64,000 bases of DNA from positions 310,001-374,000 of the forward strand of contig VWPU01004130.1 of assembly GCA_013398955.1 (NCBI GenBank), given 5' to 3'. A program made the position numbers and the translations under genes. Origin of the DNA: Callaeas wilsoni. Taxonomy: Eukaryota > Chordata > Aves > Passeriformes > Callaeidae. This document shows, piece after piece, positions 48,401-61,230 of the stretch; the first letter of the stretch is position 1; each line of letters begins with the position of its first letter. Below the pieces are notes generated by a model, which saw only the letters and a program-made list of their open reading frames with translations, made no database searches and was not told the origin of the DNA.

Positions 48401-50429
48401 CATCTGCCCCGTGGGGCTCCCAGCCCCTGGGCCAGTACAAACAGCGTTTGCTTCCAGTCCTGTCCCAGCTCCGGATCAGGCAGCCTCCAAGGGGAACTCT
48501 CAGGAGATGCATCACCGAGCTGCCACAATGATACTGCTCACATCCAGGGACCTCCCCCTGACCGCTGTCACCTTGTTCTCCTCGTGCTTCAAAACTTCTG
48601 CTCCCAAAATGCCCAAGAAATATTTTTGAGAAAAGATCCTACTTCCCTCCTGAAAGAGCAGAATCTCCAAGGCTGTGCTTACTCTTAGCTATGGTTTGCT
48701 ATAAAATGTCCGCTATTTTCCCCGGAGTGGGTGCAGTGGAAATGAGCAATAATTAGGAGCAGGGCAGATGACCTTCTTTGAACTTAGTGGTTCCTGTAAA
48801 TTTTGATGAAAACTTATCTTTAACCTTTATCTCTAGTTCTTCTTTTGGAGAAGGGATGAAGTTTTGAGCTTTTTTTTTTTTTTATCCCTTGTCATTCTTT
48901 GCTGAGGGAGAAAGTACAAAATTGACTGAGAAAGGAATTTTATTCTGCAGCTTTTAAAGAGGGCAAGGGCATTGCAAGCAATGGAGATTTAAAAAAAAAA
49001 GAAAATGAAACTATAAAGAAGTACTTGACAGTGTCTCTTCTGCACTTATTGGAATATGCTGCTCAAGCTAAAAGAGAGGGCAAGAGGTAATCCGCTCTGC
49101 TATTTGCTTTTAATATGATCATGGTTTTGGCTCCCACTTCATCTAATGCTGCTTGTATTGTTCAAAAACACACCTCATTATCTTCTGGTAGATGTTGAAC
49201 TGCTACAAAACCAATTGTAGTAGGTAGAATGCCTTTGAGGTCAGGGTGTACATGAAATATGTAAGCTCAAAGTATGTTTGCAATCAGTGACAATACTGCT
49301 TGCTAATGTGTTATTGCACCATTTGTCTTGTTCTTGGTCATAAATATTTTGTTTCTTAAGCTTTAAGGCAGCTCTATATCAGAGACTAAGTTTCATGTAA
49401 CTGGTCTAGTCATTGCTGCTCTGACATTTATCTTGGATGCAGCAACTTGTGTGTAGTCTGCTAAAATCAATACATAAAACATGTAAACTTAGTAGGAGAA
49501 GAGTGGGTGTCTTTTAAGCTTTTTTCATATGGTAAGTATAGGACTGATATGAAAATTGTGCAGCTAATTTAAACAAGGGTGAGGGAGAAATTAGATTTTG
49601 CTCTCTGAGCCTCATTTTCAAGGAATGAAAAGCTCAGCCCAGGTTCAATGCAGCATTCTCGGAGTGTTGAACAAAATCAGTCTTTGTTCTTCAGTGAAAC
49701 TTATCTGTGGAGGAGCTGCATAACTTCCTGTGAAATCCAGCCCTGCAGATGTGCTGCACTCGTCGTCCCTCTGCTTTTGCTTCCTTTGGTCAAGGAGTCA
49801 AGAATGGACACTTTGTGCTGGAGTGAAAATGATGCTGCCTGGTTTGCCCTCTGCTGAGCTGAGCCCTGCTCACCAAAGGGACATGACTTCCTGCCAGTTA
49901 TTCTGCTGTTTGTTTATTTGTCGAGTGGAAGGGGATAGCCCTCAGTGAAACCAAAGCCTCCCTCCTCCAAACCTTGGAAAAAGAGGCAGCAGGTTCTCCA
50001 GCAAGTGCAAACAACCTGAACCGATGCTGTAAATGCATAAATGTAGGCAATGAGCAAGTGGAGAGAGTGGATGCGGTAGATAATAATTAAATAGTTTACC
50101 TCTAACAAGCATATGACCAGGGTTCAGGAGGTAGCTGATCCACTTTAACGAGACAGAATACAAGAAAGTGAATTGTAACAAATTAAGACTTTAAGTGGTT
50201 GGGCTATAAACCAGAATAGAAATTGATTTTCTAATAGTCTTTCATATTCCAAATATCCTTAAGTGCTTTATGTTTTAAATAGAGTAAATGCATAGCAAAA
50301 TGAATTGCCTATTATGCACCAAATAGTACATTTGTTATTAAATCCTAGAACAAGGCAGATTTTACCAGTATTTTTGAGTAGGGATTTATTTAGCATAAAA
50401 TTTATTTTCTAGAATGAAATTGTCCAGAA

Positions 50430-50560
50430 ATCAAATCCCCATGCATGGCCCCTATGTGTTAGGTGCAGTATAAATAGAGTTAATAAGATCCCCGCTCCAA
50501 ATAATCTGGGGTGTTAGAAGGCAAAAAGCACAGGGGTTAGTGAACACATCTGGATTTCTC
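50430..50560. mobile_element. Possible old LINE/SINE tail remnant
   Basis: The stretch 'cctatgtgttaggtgcagta' followed by 'gatccccgctccaaataatc' and 'gcaaaaagcacagggg' resembles the widespread amniote tail motif of the form TGTGCTAGGTGCTGTACAAA ... TCCCTGCCCCAAAGAGCTTA. Such tails belong to L2-related elements in amniotes. The match is weak and short. Confidence 0.22.
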
Positions 50561-51715
50561 TGCTTGTCTCTATATATCTTGGTGTTATATTGTCCCAGCT
50601 AAGTGGGATGAATCAAGCATTTTCTGACTTGTCGATTGCCGCAGAGGTGGGTGTGGGAATGACCAGAGAGCTCCAGTGTGGCAGGACAAAGGAGCTACAG
50701 AATGAAGTGGGAGGAAAAAGAAACCAGAAATACATTGAGAATGAAAAGAGGCCAGAGTTGTGGAGCAAGAGAGGTCTGAGCAAAAGCTTGGCTATGTGGA
50801 GAGATGGGAATACCCATGGGATAGGTTTGTGTTGCTGCTGAGTGCAGCTAAGACTGCTGAGCAAGGTGATCTAGCCTGGGGAAACTGATGACTGCAGGTC
50901 TGAGAAATAATGAAGTGCAGAAAAAGAGGAGGGCAAGGGGATGTGCAGAGGTGAGAGGATGGGACTTGCAACGTGTCCCATCCCCAGGGAGGATGGAAAC
51001 ATGAGACTGCTGTCAGGGAGAGACTGGCAGAGGGATGAGTGGAGAATGTGAGTGCAGAGACACTGGGTTCCTGTGGAGCTGTCAGAATAATGCAATCTGA
51101 TGAGACACTGAAGGGGGACAGGGTTTAGTTTTCTTAATTTTTTTTTTAACTTGGTTTAAGTTAATATAAAAGCAATTATAGTGATGTATGTTCACAGTCT
51201 GTGCAAGTGTTTTGCATTGTTTGATACATAATACTTGCCCATTTTCTCTAGTTTTACATTGGTCCAGGCAGCTTTCCCAGTAATGTATTCCTGGCTCATA
51301 TTTGTGGTGTGACATTTTTGATAAGTGTTGTCTGGGTTAATCCACTGTGGAATAATGGTTTGGATGATGTACTGGAGCCCTGGTTTCCCAACACAAATAA
51401 GCTGTACTGAATACTGTTTCCCTTTAGGAAGGTGATCACTATATTCTTAGGTAAAGCAATTACACGGAGGAACCTGATTTTGTGTTTATTTCAAAGACAA
51501 AATGAGATCTTTTAGGCAAAGTACCATCCATTTCTGACTGGAGGGATTGGGGTTGTGCATAAAGGTGCTGAGTGCTCTTGCCCCTCTCTCTTTGTGCCTC
51601 ATTTGGAACATATTCAGGTACTGTAGGTTTGGACCACCAACTCAGTATGAGGTTTACATAAACTGCTGAGTAAAAAGGGGATTATGTACCTTCCAAGAAT
51701 ATGCAAGCCATATTT

Positions 51716-51759
51716 GTACCCCTGAATTCCCTCCTTAGTACCCCTGAATTCCCTCAGTT
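51716..51759. repeat. 22-bp imperfect tandem duplication
   Basis: GTACCCCTGAATTCCCTC occurs at 51716-51733 and again at 51738-51755; the last four bases of the 22-bp unit differ between copies. It is a simple local duplication in otherwise unique sequence. Confidence 0.85.
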
Positions 51760-54700
51760 TTTTAGTCTTGCTGAAATACAAGTTATTCTCAATAAGCTGA
51801 GCCTGTGTGCAAAGTTTAGGGCCTGAAATATGCTCTTACCCACTACATGGAGCTGTTTATCTGCATTATCTCATGCAAACAAGAACTTTTTTCTTCTGCT
51901 TCTTATTGATCCCAGTAGGTGAAGGAAGAAACACCTGATTTATTAGTCATTGGTAGCCTTTCCTGAGGACTCAGCATCTGAAATAAATTGAATGGGGTTA
52001 AGAATGTACTTAGACCCAGACACAATTGTTTTTGTGCCTTGTCTTTACAATAAGAAAAAAATCTCAGAAGCAAATTCCAAGTGTCATTAGTGTCACGCTA
52101 TAGATAAACAAAATGCTGCACAGATAAGAGAATATCACATTTTCCGTCTTGGAAATAGCTTACAAGCCATTAGGTGCAGGATAAGATATAGAACCACAGA
52201 TTTAGAAAGGAAAAGAAAAGACAGGTAAGTTCCAAGGAGCAGAATGAAAAAGCAATCTGTGACGTGATGTTCGAGTTTTCCATCCTGACATGAAACTATT
52301 CCCTCTAGAAACATGAGGAGGCATCAGTATTACTTGGTAAGATGTTGTGCCTTGTTCTGTCTAAGCATTCTCAAGGAATGGGAAGCTGACCTCAGGCGAT
52401 CTGATGGAGTTTCTCCCATGATCGGGGAGCCCCAGTGGCAATTCTGTGTCCTCTGTTTCTCCCCAGGACAAGCAGGTGTCAGGAGGCTGGATGGGAAGCA
52501 TTAGAACATCCTGTATTTGGTGTATTCCACGGCCTGATGCATATCTGTGGAGTCAGATATTAGAAAGAACTGCTCCTCAGACATCTCAGGAATCAGGGAG
52601 GTGGAACACATTATTTCTGTGCTTTTCCTCCCTTTTTTTTTCTATTTTGCAGCACACAGCAGTCAAAGCAACTCGCTCTGTCTGGGCTGTCTGCAGCCCA
52701 GTAGATAAGAGAGCAAACACCTCCCATAGTGACAGGGACTCGTTCCAACCATTTGTTTTGAGTTGAATGGTAGATCTTGGAAAACATGTTTTCCATTCAC
52801 AAAAAGGAAAAAGAAAAGCTACTCTTGATACTTTCTAATGCCATCCTCTGGAGGTTTGAGGGCCATGTGTCTCACACCCTTACTTTGTAGGTCTTGCTTT
52901 TATAGACTTTGTTTTTCACTCGCAGAGATTTATTGTCCCAGTGCAGAAGCAGTCTGGCCATGCCGCGGCAGTGGAAATGTAGCCATCTATTTGCTAAGAA
53001 CAAGCTTGTGGTTTACCAGAATATTTCTGTTTCCTTCTGAGGTTTCCAGCTAATGAAGGGGAATTTATCCAGTACATTTATTGACATTAAAATAAGAGTT
53101 GCAGTCCATAAATAATCCCATTGTTGTTTTAGTTTGCAGTTTAAAACATTTTGTCAGCAGCATTGTCGTCCACTGTGACTCAGCTTGTGTTCGTGCTCGT
53201 AGTATTAGAGCTGGTAACACAGACACACATTCCAGTTGTTCCCACCAGGAAGGCTTCAAAGTACATTTTGAAATCATTCCTGAGCTTTTTAGCACTGAGC
53301 ACATTTGATCTCAAGCACAGAGACAAGTTCACAGCTTTTCCTCAAGTGACATCTATGAAGATAAAAGCACAGCCCCCAGACTCATTTCTGGATTCGTGCA
53401 AACTCTTGCCAGCACAGAGAAGCAAGAAATCCTGTAAGGGACAGGTGAGGTGGCAGGAAAAGAGCCACCTTCTGTTTTACTCACTCTTAGGAATGCTCCT
53501 GGCCCTGCACCCCCTCCAAAGGAGACTTCATGGACAGAAGTGTCATCTTCTTAGTGGTGGATCTCTGTATTAGGAAAAGATGGAGGTGCATCAAGGGACA
53601 CTCTGCATTCCCTGCATCCTTCTATTTCCATGTCCTAGAATGTCAACCAGTTCTTTTGTATCTGTCAGCCAGCTTTGCAAAAGAAAGTCCTCCAGCATGA
53701 GGAAAAAGTCAGGTCTTTAGAATTAAGGCAATAAAGAATTATGTTTGTTATATGGTCTTGTTTTAATGGGAAAGTCCAGTGGATAAAAGAAAAAATATCA
53801 AAGAATTTCTACATAACATCCTCTTTTCTGGCAGTACACCATGAGTTGAATAAGACTTGATTTTCAAATATGAGAAGTAATCAATTTTCATGAATTCTAA
53901 ACTCATCACAAATTTTCAACTTGATTAGTTGAAACTTTTCTGCCCTTCTTGTTGTTGATTTTTATCATCAGCTAAGATTCCTGCAGATTTTTAAAACTTG
54001 TTTTGAAAAATATAAGGAACCACACTAGAAGGGACATGTGCTACAGACTTCATCTCCAAAATGGCTTTGTCTCTATGACAAGTTAACTGGAAGGGGGAAA
54101 AAAGGGGGTGTTTAGAGTGATGTGTTTTGAATAAACTTCATTCAGAGTTTTCTCTTCCATGATGTAATGTCCAGTGCCATAGATTACACTGGAGTGTAAA
54201 TATGTCTTTATGGTCACAAAAGTGTTATCTTGCTGTTAAATATTCAGTAATCCAGAGCCACTTCAACAGATTACGCCTGACTTGCTTGTAAAATTTGCTT
54301 ACACAGAGCTCAGCCCTGCCAAAGCACTTCTCTAGGTATTTACCTGCAGTGCTCAGCCTGCTGGCTGCCAGTCAGCTGGTATTAGCAGGAGGACAAGTGT
54401 GACACTCAAGAGGTGAAGCAAAGAAATAGGCAGGTATTTAAATAGATGTATGAGCCAGCAAACAGGAGTGGTTTTAATATTAGTAGCATTTTTATCTTGT
54501 TCTCTAAACAAAAGAGGATTTACTTATTCATGGCTCAAGAATTACAAATTAATGTGTGGAACTAGAGTTAGAACTGAGGGCACTGGAAATTCCTATGATT
54601 CAGTGTATTTATTGTTTTAATTGTTCATATTTCCTTTGCTTTGAGGGATTTGGTTTTTGAGAGTAATATGACGGTCACTGCCGCATCTGTATTGGATTCC

Positions 54701-56307
54701 TTATTCCTTTAGAATAGCCCAAAGCAGAGAGCGTTACAGAAGTCTCTCATTAGGAAGGAGTAGTTTGAGTCTTTTATGTAGCTGTAGATGATAAAAGGCA
54801 CTGATTTAGCACTGCTGCCTGAAAGTCCAACAGCATTGCTGAACTCAGTAGGTCTTGTGCAAGAAAGCCATTTCCAGAGAGACTTCGAGGACTTGTCCAT
54901 CCCTCCTAGTTAACAATAAAATCTTTTTTTCCACTACGAACCACTTTTAGCAAATCCGTATCCAAAAACTGAAGAATAAGTAAAAATCAAAAGGATAAAT
55001 TTGGAGATTGGTTTCCTGCAGCCTGTTAGACTGCAATCTTTGAATTCACAAGTAGTCCTGTGGCATTACCTACAAACTGGAACGTGAGACTTAGCTGTGC
55101 CTGCACAAATGGTCATGGGCTCAGTGAGCACTGGCACTCAGCATCCTGTGTCTGACAAAGTCAATGACAGAAGTGTCCAGAGCTTCTGCATTTTCACCTG
55201 CTGGCCTCACTCTCTTCCCATTCCCTGTAGATCTCAAATATTAAAGCTGGCTGCAGCAATCCCCCCAGTTCCCACTTGTGTTCTTTGGGTCCTTCTCCAC
55301 CGCTCTCTTCCTGACCTACAGGGAAGCAAGCTTGCATGGAGAGATCCGGAAGGGTTATTTCTCACAGCACCAGACAGCCTGAAATATATCTTACTCATGG
55401 CAAAACAGGACCTCCTAAAGATGGGCAACATGTGCAGCTATGGCAGATGTTTCTGGATGCGCAGAAAATTTGGAATGAGGTTATGATTTGTGTTAATATC
55501 AGCTTAGCCACAGCTCAAATAATGTCCTGGAACAGAGATAATCAGTGTCCAGTTGCACCTCTGAAGATACAGAGAAAAAATAAAACCCAAAGAAGGCGAT
55601 CATCTAGTAATTAGGTTTCAGGTGGCTCAACAGTTGCATTTTATGTATGATATCATCCACTCATGACAATAGTTTTAGACCTGTTAAAACAGATTGAAAG
55701 GGACTAAGAAAATTAATGGAACAAGCTATTCTGGATTTTCACTTAGGATGGCATTACTTTTGAAAGAATAAATCCTTTGGGGATGGGATAGTGAATCATT
55801 ATCGTGATGTTCACCAATTGTGCCCTTCCTAAGCAAAGACTTAAATATTGACCCACCTCTGGTATGTCAGGGATCTTTTTCCTGATGATCATTTACTTCC
55901 TTAATTATCTACAATTGATTCACATAAGAGTCATATTCAGATTATTATATGACATGAAAACTATCATAATTTAAATAAATTTTTATATCAGCCAATCTTA
56001 AACCAACTGGACATCATATAGAATTCAGTAGGAAAGCAAAAATTCTGTCCTCCTGAATAAGATTTTTTCCAATTGGCTGGCACACGGAACGAGTTCATCA
56101 TATAGATGCCAATTTACAAATATGTCCAATAATAGTAGGGGGAGCAACTGTTCCACATCTCTGCCAGTGTTCATCAGGCACAGTGACAGTAGCCACATCA
56201 TTAATCTCATGGTATATTAGAAATAAAGTCACTGGAATGGAATGGTGTCAAAGGATAAATGTTTCCCCCCTTGAAAATAAACTTCTCAGTTTCACCTCAT
56301 TGTGTTG

Positions 56308-56350
56308 CCCTTTTTTTTTTTTCTTTTTTTCTTTCCCCCTCCCCCTTTCC
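56308..56350. repeat. Pure polypyrimidine tract (43 nt)
   Basis: All C/T over 43 bases, with T-rich then C-rich halves, about 6.1 kb upstream of the NFI exon. It is capable of triplex (H-DNA) formation and is probably length-variable. Confidence 0.9.
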
Positions 56351-56459
56351 ACCCGCCCTCCTATAAATCCTTTGGTTTCACCTGGCATTTAGGTAACAGT
56401 AGGAGACCAATATCCTGTGTCAGAGCTCATTCTACAGTTATCAGTTTAGCATACCCTTA

Positions 56460-56800
56460 AATCCCCACGATTGCTGTGCCAAGACCAATCCTTCCTCTGC
56501 GAGGTTAAACATATGCATTACATATTGAAACAATGTAAGTAGCATGTAATTAGCGCTGTTTATGCATTCGCACTTTAAATTATACTTCTAAACCTATGAT
56601 GTTTTTCAAGGCACTTCATGTTAGAGAGACTTAAATGAGCATTCATCTTGTCATTTTTAACTTTATTCATAAATAACCCTCTAAATATATTTGAATGGTT
56701 TATTACATTAGAGCCCGTGAACTGACGTACACATTCTTCCCTTAGAGAATATAGTTCTTAATAAAACATCCTTTAAAATTATAAAACCCGTGAACATGGC
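56460..56800. promoter_or_regulatory. Candidate CNE with POU/SOX-type motifs
   Basis: ATATGCAT (56511-56518), AACAATG (56529-56535), TAATTAG (56547-56553) and TATGCAT (56561-56567) lie within 60 bp. This POU plus SOX plus homeodomain combination is common in neural enhancers. The surrounding 300 bp is AT-rich and repeat-free and is flanked by two polypyrimidine tracts. The link to the NFI gene about 6 kb downstream is inference. Confidence 0.35.
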
Positions 56801-56883
56801 AATTAAATTTACAAACAGTGTCATCGACAACTTTGACAAAAGATGTTTGAAGAGGGGGGAGTGTTGGGGGGCCTTTTTTCTGT

Positions 56884-56930
56884 CCTTTTTTTTTTTTCTT
56901 TTCTCCTCCTCTTCTTTTCCCTTTTTTTTT
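56884..56930. repeat. Second pure polypyrimidine tract (47 nt)
   Basis: All C/T over about 47 bases, on the same strand and about 580 bp from the tract at 56308. A G-rich stretch (56852-56871) precedes it. No mobile element is recognisable around it. Confidence 0.9.
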
Positions 56931-58549
56931 AAAGCCTTGTTCCATAAGGATTATAGCTCCCCCGCTGTTTGGAAAAGATAATTTCACTTGTAACACTAAT
57001 AACTTGAGCAGGGAGAAGGCTGGCTGGGTGAATGGAATGCACTTCACTGCACATCTTGGCTTCGCTAGAAATCGGAAACAGATGGTCCTTGCGGCTGGCT
57101 TCCCACTCGGGCCCGCTCAGTGCCAGCCTGTGGTCGTTGGCTGGTTGCTGCTGGCACTGTGTGACTTGAACATAGTAGGACAGTGGCAAAAGAAATCAAA
57201 TCTTTTTCATTGAGCACCAAACTGTAATGAAATTTGACAGATCTGACATTCTATACCCAACATCTAGTTAGAATATATTAACCTTTTAGTTTTCTTGAGC
57301 TCCTCTCCTACTAGTTATGAATCTCCTTATTAAGGGTTTGCAGTGGCTCTGATGATGGCAGGAAAGCAGTATTTCCTGCATGCCCTCTAATGCTGGAATT
57401 CAAATGCATAATTCAAATAGTAAAGGAAATGCAGGGCTTCCAACTCCTCCCAAATTCTCCTACCAAAAAAACCCCTTCTAGTAATAGAAATAGTGGTTTG
57501 GCCCTTTTGTTAATATTTCATTCTAGGAAGAAAAAAGAAAATCATAGTAAGGTGATATTCCACCCCTGTCTACTTAGTATTTTCTGTGCATGTTTTGTAT
57601 CCCCACCCCACTGAGGTGATGCAACTTTTGCATCCAAACTGACCTTGTGATTTCGAAGAGTACTTTTATTTATAGTTCTATGAATTTGCATTTACTTAGA
57701 TGGTACAGATTAGTCCAGGCCAGGCTTCCTCCTTTCCCTCTGAAGGCTTCTCCCAATATATGCTTGATATTGGCTTTTTTTTAGACCCTGCTCAGTCCTT
57801 CTCGAGGTCATGTTGGCTGTCACACGGGCCTTGAGCCAGCCAAGCGTGTGCTCCTGAGGGACAGGGACCTCTCAGGGGTGGAAGAGCATGTTGAAATGTT
57901 GTAGCGAGTTATGGTCACAGATTAGGAAATAGTTGGTTATATTTAGACTTAAAAATAAATCTGGTTTATGTTCCTTTGCATTTCGGGTTGATAGAGAAGA
58001 ATCTTTACTTATTTTTTAAAAATGTTTGTATGTGTCATTCCTTCGCCTTCACTCCTTTCATCTGTTCCTCCTGTTTCTTTCAGACATGAAGTCACAGCAC
58101 TGTCTGTGATGTCAGTGTGTTTCCATATTGACAGACCGTTCTGTCAGAAACAAGATCTTGATGCTTGTTTCAGATGAGGGAAAAGGGGAATACAGATGGT
58201 AGGAAGAAAATCAGAGGAGTGAGAGGGGAGCAGGGAGAAACATACACAACAGAGCTACAGGGGGAAATGCAGAGTCCAAAACCAACTTTTCCTGCAGAGG
58301 GCAAAGGACTACTTTCCCTGGGTTCAGGAAGATCATCCAAAATGTGCACGTAACATTAAGCAAGCAGTAGAAGCTTTACCGTTGCGCTCGTTTTGGCTCA
58401 GGAGTCCTTGAAGGTGCAGCAGCAGTGGTCACATGCTGCTTCTCTCCTTGTTTACGCCTTCAGCAACAGCAGATCCTCTTGATTGAAGCCAGGATTATAG
58501 GATTTCCAAAAGCTAGAACACACTCGTTGTCAGCAACTTTGCATCAGTT
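56931..58549. other. Upstream flank of the NFI gene, no exon seen
   Basis: 57060-57170 is GC-richer and holds several TGGC/GCCA half-sites of the NFI type (57090-57094, 57121-57126, 57138-57143, 57152-57156), none arranged as a proper TTGGC-N5-GCCAA pair. The rest is AT-rich unique sequence. Confidence 0.5.
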
Positions 58550-58800
58550 CAGAGGCTGCCCAAAAATCAACTGCCTGCTCTCACGTGGCACTTGAACTAA
58601 TTGTCGCTGTTTGAGATAAGGAAATCCTCCTCGTAACTCATCGAAGTTGAGGCTTCCCAAGGAAAACGCCTCCGAAATTAGGAACAGATCTAAATCACGC
58701 TGTTGCAATGAGCTGAAAAGATTCTGAGCAATTGCAACTGGAGAAGCAGGGGGAGGCAAAGGGAATGAAGAGAGGGTTAATGAGCGATGGGTACCGTGCA
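58550..58800. promoter_or_regulatory. Candidate CNE upstream of the NFI exon
   Basis: A repeat-free stretch with spaced CpGs (CACGTGG-like E-box word at 58582, CATCGAAGTTGAGG, CGCCTCCGAAATTAGG, ATCACGCTG). The frequency of CpGs in AT-rich DNA suggests constraint. An 85-codon minus-strand ORF here has no recognisable domain and is treated as chance. Confidence 0.25.
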
Positions 58801-59329
58801 AGTAATAGATAATCTAATAACGGGGTCTAACATCCTAAAGATGTGTCTGCACTGGGAGCTGCCCGCAGCTCTGCCGCGTTCCTTTTACCGACGCGAACAG
58901 TAGAAGCCAACATTTGGAGAAACCACCCACTATGCCAACATTTCTAATGTTCTCATGCATTCGGTTTCCAGTAGACTTTAAAATGCCAGCTTGATACAGT
59001 CATCTGAATTAATATTCTTTATTAGCCTTTTTTTAGCATTCTTTCTTGGTTCCATACACGTGATAGGAACAAAATCCTCATCCAAACGTGCGGCTGAGGG
59101 AAGATAGAGGGGCCTGCTCGCGCTGTGTGAGCTGCGGCAGGTAACTCTGCTCAACAATTAAGCAAATTATTTGTGGGTAGTTGGCCACTTCTCCAGTAGG
59201 AAGTCGGAAAGAAATTGGCAAGGGCTTCAATCCATTGCTTGAGGCCTAAAGCTGACAGAAAACAAATCTCCTGTAGCCTACAAGCATATACACCTAACTT
59301 ATTTCCAAATTGAAATATCACTCTATACG

Positions 59330-59960
59330 GCAAGCATTTTTATTTTGCAGCTGTGTCTGCACAAATGTCGATGCCACACGAAGGCTTTTTCTTTCTTCGG
59401 AACAGATCTGATTTAGAAGCAAATATCTTTGTTGCTTATTAGTCTTTGGAAGGCATCGTTTTGTCCCAGTACTATTCACACGGAGTGTTGTGCAGAATGC
59501 TGATTGACAAGAGTTAAATTCAAAACATGTAGCCATTTTCTGGTGTGTGGTTTTTTTCCTGATTGAAGGAAAACTACTTAGATGTTTGTTTCCAAAACGG
59601 CATCTGTCAGCAATCAAAGGGGAAAAATTGCATAAAACAAATGCAATTGTTTGGAGTAGCATTTCCTGGATCATGTTAAATGCTTGATTTGCTCCCCATT
59701 ATGCTCACCAAATAATTTTATTTTCCACAATAATTGCAATATTTAACATGTTGTATTTAATCTTGTTTTAATGCTATTAACAACAGCCGCTTATGAAAGG
59801 AATAATTGCTCTACGGGTAAGAACCCACCATCCCCAGCATCAGAAAGAACAATGGCAAAGTTAACTGCACCTAATTGTTCTGAATTTAAAACGCTGTTAA
59901 CCAACAGCACTCCTCATTTCTTTGCACATAACCACTCCACTGTCAGGAAGGAAATGGTTT
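59330..59960. promoter_or_regulatory. Candidate SOX-responsive enhancer upstream of the NFI exon
   Basis: AGAACAATGG at 59846-59855 is a perfect SOX9/SOX10-type consensus. ATTGTTCT at 59874-59881 is its inverted partner (8-bp arms), and GTTAAC lies between them. The 500 bp to the left is AT-rich, repeat-free and full of homeodomain-type words (AATAATTTTA, CAATAATTGCAATA, TTGACAAG). It is known that SOX9 induces NFIA during glial specification. If the same logic holds for this gene, this element at about -2.6 kb is the best candidate in the window. That is inference. Confidence 0.4.
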
Positions 59961-60639
59961 CATGCTTCTGTCATTCATAATCTGAAAAGTGTATGTTCTA
60001 AAAAAAAATATTTAGCTGGTGTGTTTATAATTAATATTGGGAGGTAAAATCATATGTTGGTATAGGAGGAAGTGGTTAATGCAGCAATCCAGAGTAAGTT
60101 TGTCAGTAGATCTCTAACTACATCAGGTGCTAAAACCCCATATAGAAAACAGATTTATCAGAACTTGCCTGGAATGACATGCAGCACAACTGGGTATGAA
60201 ATACTAAATAAATAATAAGCAGGGTGGGTAAGCTGATGGGTTTGAGAGGTAGGAGCAGAGAGAGCAGCATAAAATTGAATCTGACACCAATTCAAGGGCT
60301 GATTGCTACTAAGCGTTTTGCTTTATATTTTGTGCGATTATTTGGAGGGAGGTGTTTTTCAATAAGCACTGAGACACTGAAAGGACAGGTAGTGTTAGCA
60401 AACCTGCAGTAACAGAAGACAATAAATACTTTGGCTAGCCAGAGCAAGGGCAGTTCCTGGCACAGTGACCATCTTTTTTTTTTCTGAACTCAAAATAAAA
60501 CTTAACACTTCCCATGCTAGTCAGACACTTTCCCATAAACAACAGTGGGATTGTACCTGCTATCTGGAGCTAAAAGTGCAAACTGGGATGCTGTAGTAGC
60601 ATAGATCATTCACTGATGTGTAGTCCAAACAGATTGTAA

Positions 60640-61230
60640 GACTTGGGCAAAAAAACCCCAAACCCCTGCACGTTACATTAGCGGTTCGTGCTTACACTAA
60701 ATCATTTGCTTATCATCTCGCACATCACAGAAATGCAAGGGTATTATTGAAGCTCAACAGAAGTTAGTTCTGTCCTGTACTGAATGGCAGTTTTGTGATC
60801 TGCGCAGCCTGGAATTACGATTTTACTGTAGCCAAATAGTTAAACAACAGTTAATACGCAAAATAATCCAAACAAGAATTGTGCACCCACGAGCTCCCCT
60901 TTCTGATACAAACAGAAACGGATACTGTTTAAAACCGAGTGGATGTTTTTAATACATTTTCCTCTCCTGTCCAAATCACAAAAAGATTTGCAGAGTGTAG
61001 CTGTTTCTGAGTGAGCAAGTTGTATCAGCCATAGCTCCGCAGCCCTAGGAAATATTCCTGGCGAGAGTCCGTTTGCCAGTTCAGAAGTTCATTTTTCCGA
61101 GCACTTGAGGAAAGGCACTGCTGTATAGGCTGGAGTGCCCTGTCAGGGAGCGTGGTGGTCACAGCCGAGCAACCGTCGCTCCGTGTGACACAGCGGGGTG
61201 ATTTAAATGGAAAGCATTCACTGCCTGCTT
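60640..61230. promoter_or_regulatory. Candidate proximal CNE cluster with scattered CpGs
   Basis: Repeat-free sequence with a CpG-enriched part at 61140-61200 (GGAGCGTGG, CAGCCGAGCAACCGTCGCTCCG) and TCATTTGC/ATTAGCGG words to the left. It lies 1.2-1.8 kb upstream of the NFI exon. It could hold promoter-proximal control or an unannotated upstream start. There is no exon signal I can support. Confidence 0.3.

Larger units (their letters stand above)
42424..56307. other. Intergenic, no recognisable gene
   Basis: Largely unique DNA with one MITE-like remnant (45305), a doubtful old LINE/SINE tail (50430) and a 22-bp duplication (51716). GC-richer stretches at 43620-44220, 44760-44930 and 48290-48530 produce overlapping ORFs but no known domain. 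ORFs at 46893-47321 (minus, 142 codons), 53151-53573 (plus, 140 codons) and 55097-55486 (plus, 129 codons) are not recognisable proteins. Confidence 0.6.

Noticed and set aside
53151..53573. 140-codon ORF, plus strand
   Set aside because: Unrecognisable peptide and a competing ORF in another frame; treated as chance.
55097..55614. Two overlapping plus-strand ORFs of 129 and 92 codons
   Set aside because: I considered a frameshifted pseudogene, but neither frame resembles a family I know, and stop-poor overlap alone is not evidence.
57060..57170. NFI autoregulatory full site in the upstream flank
   Set aside because: Several TGGC/GCCA half-sites are present but none has the required N5 inverted spacing.
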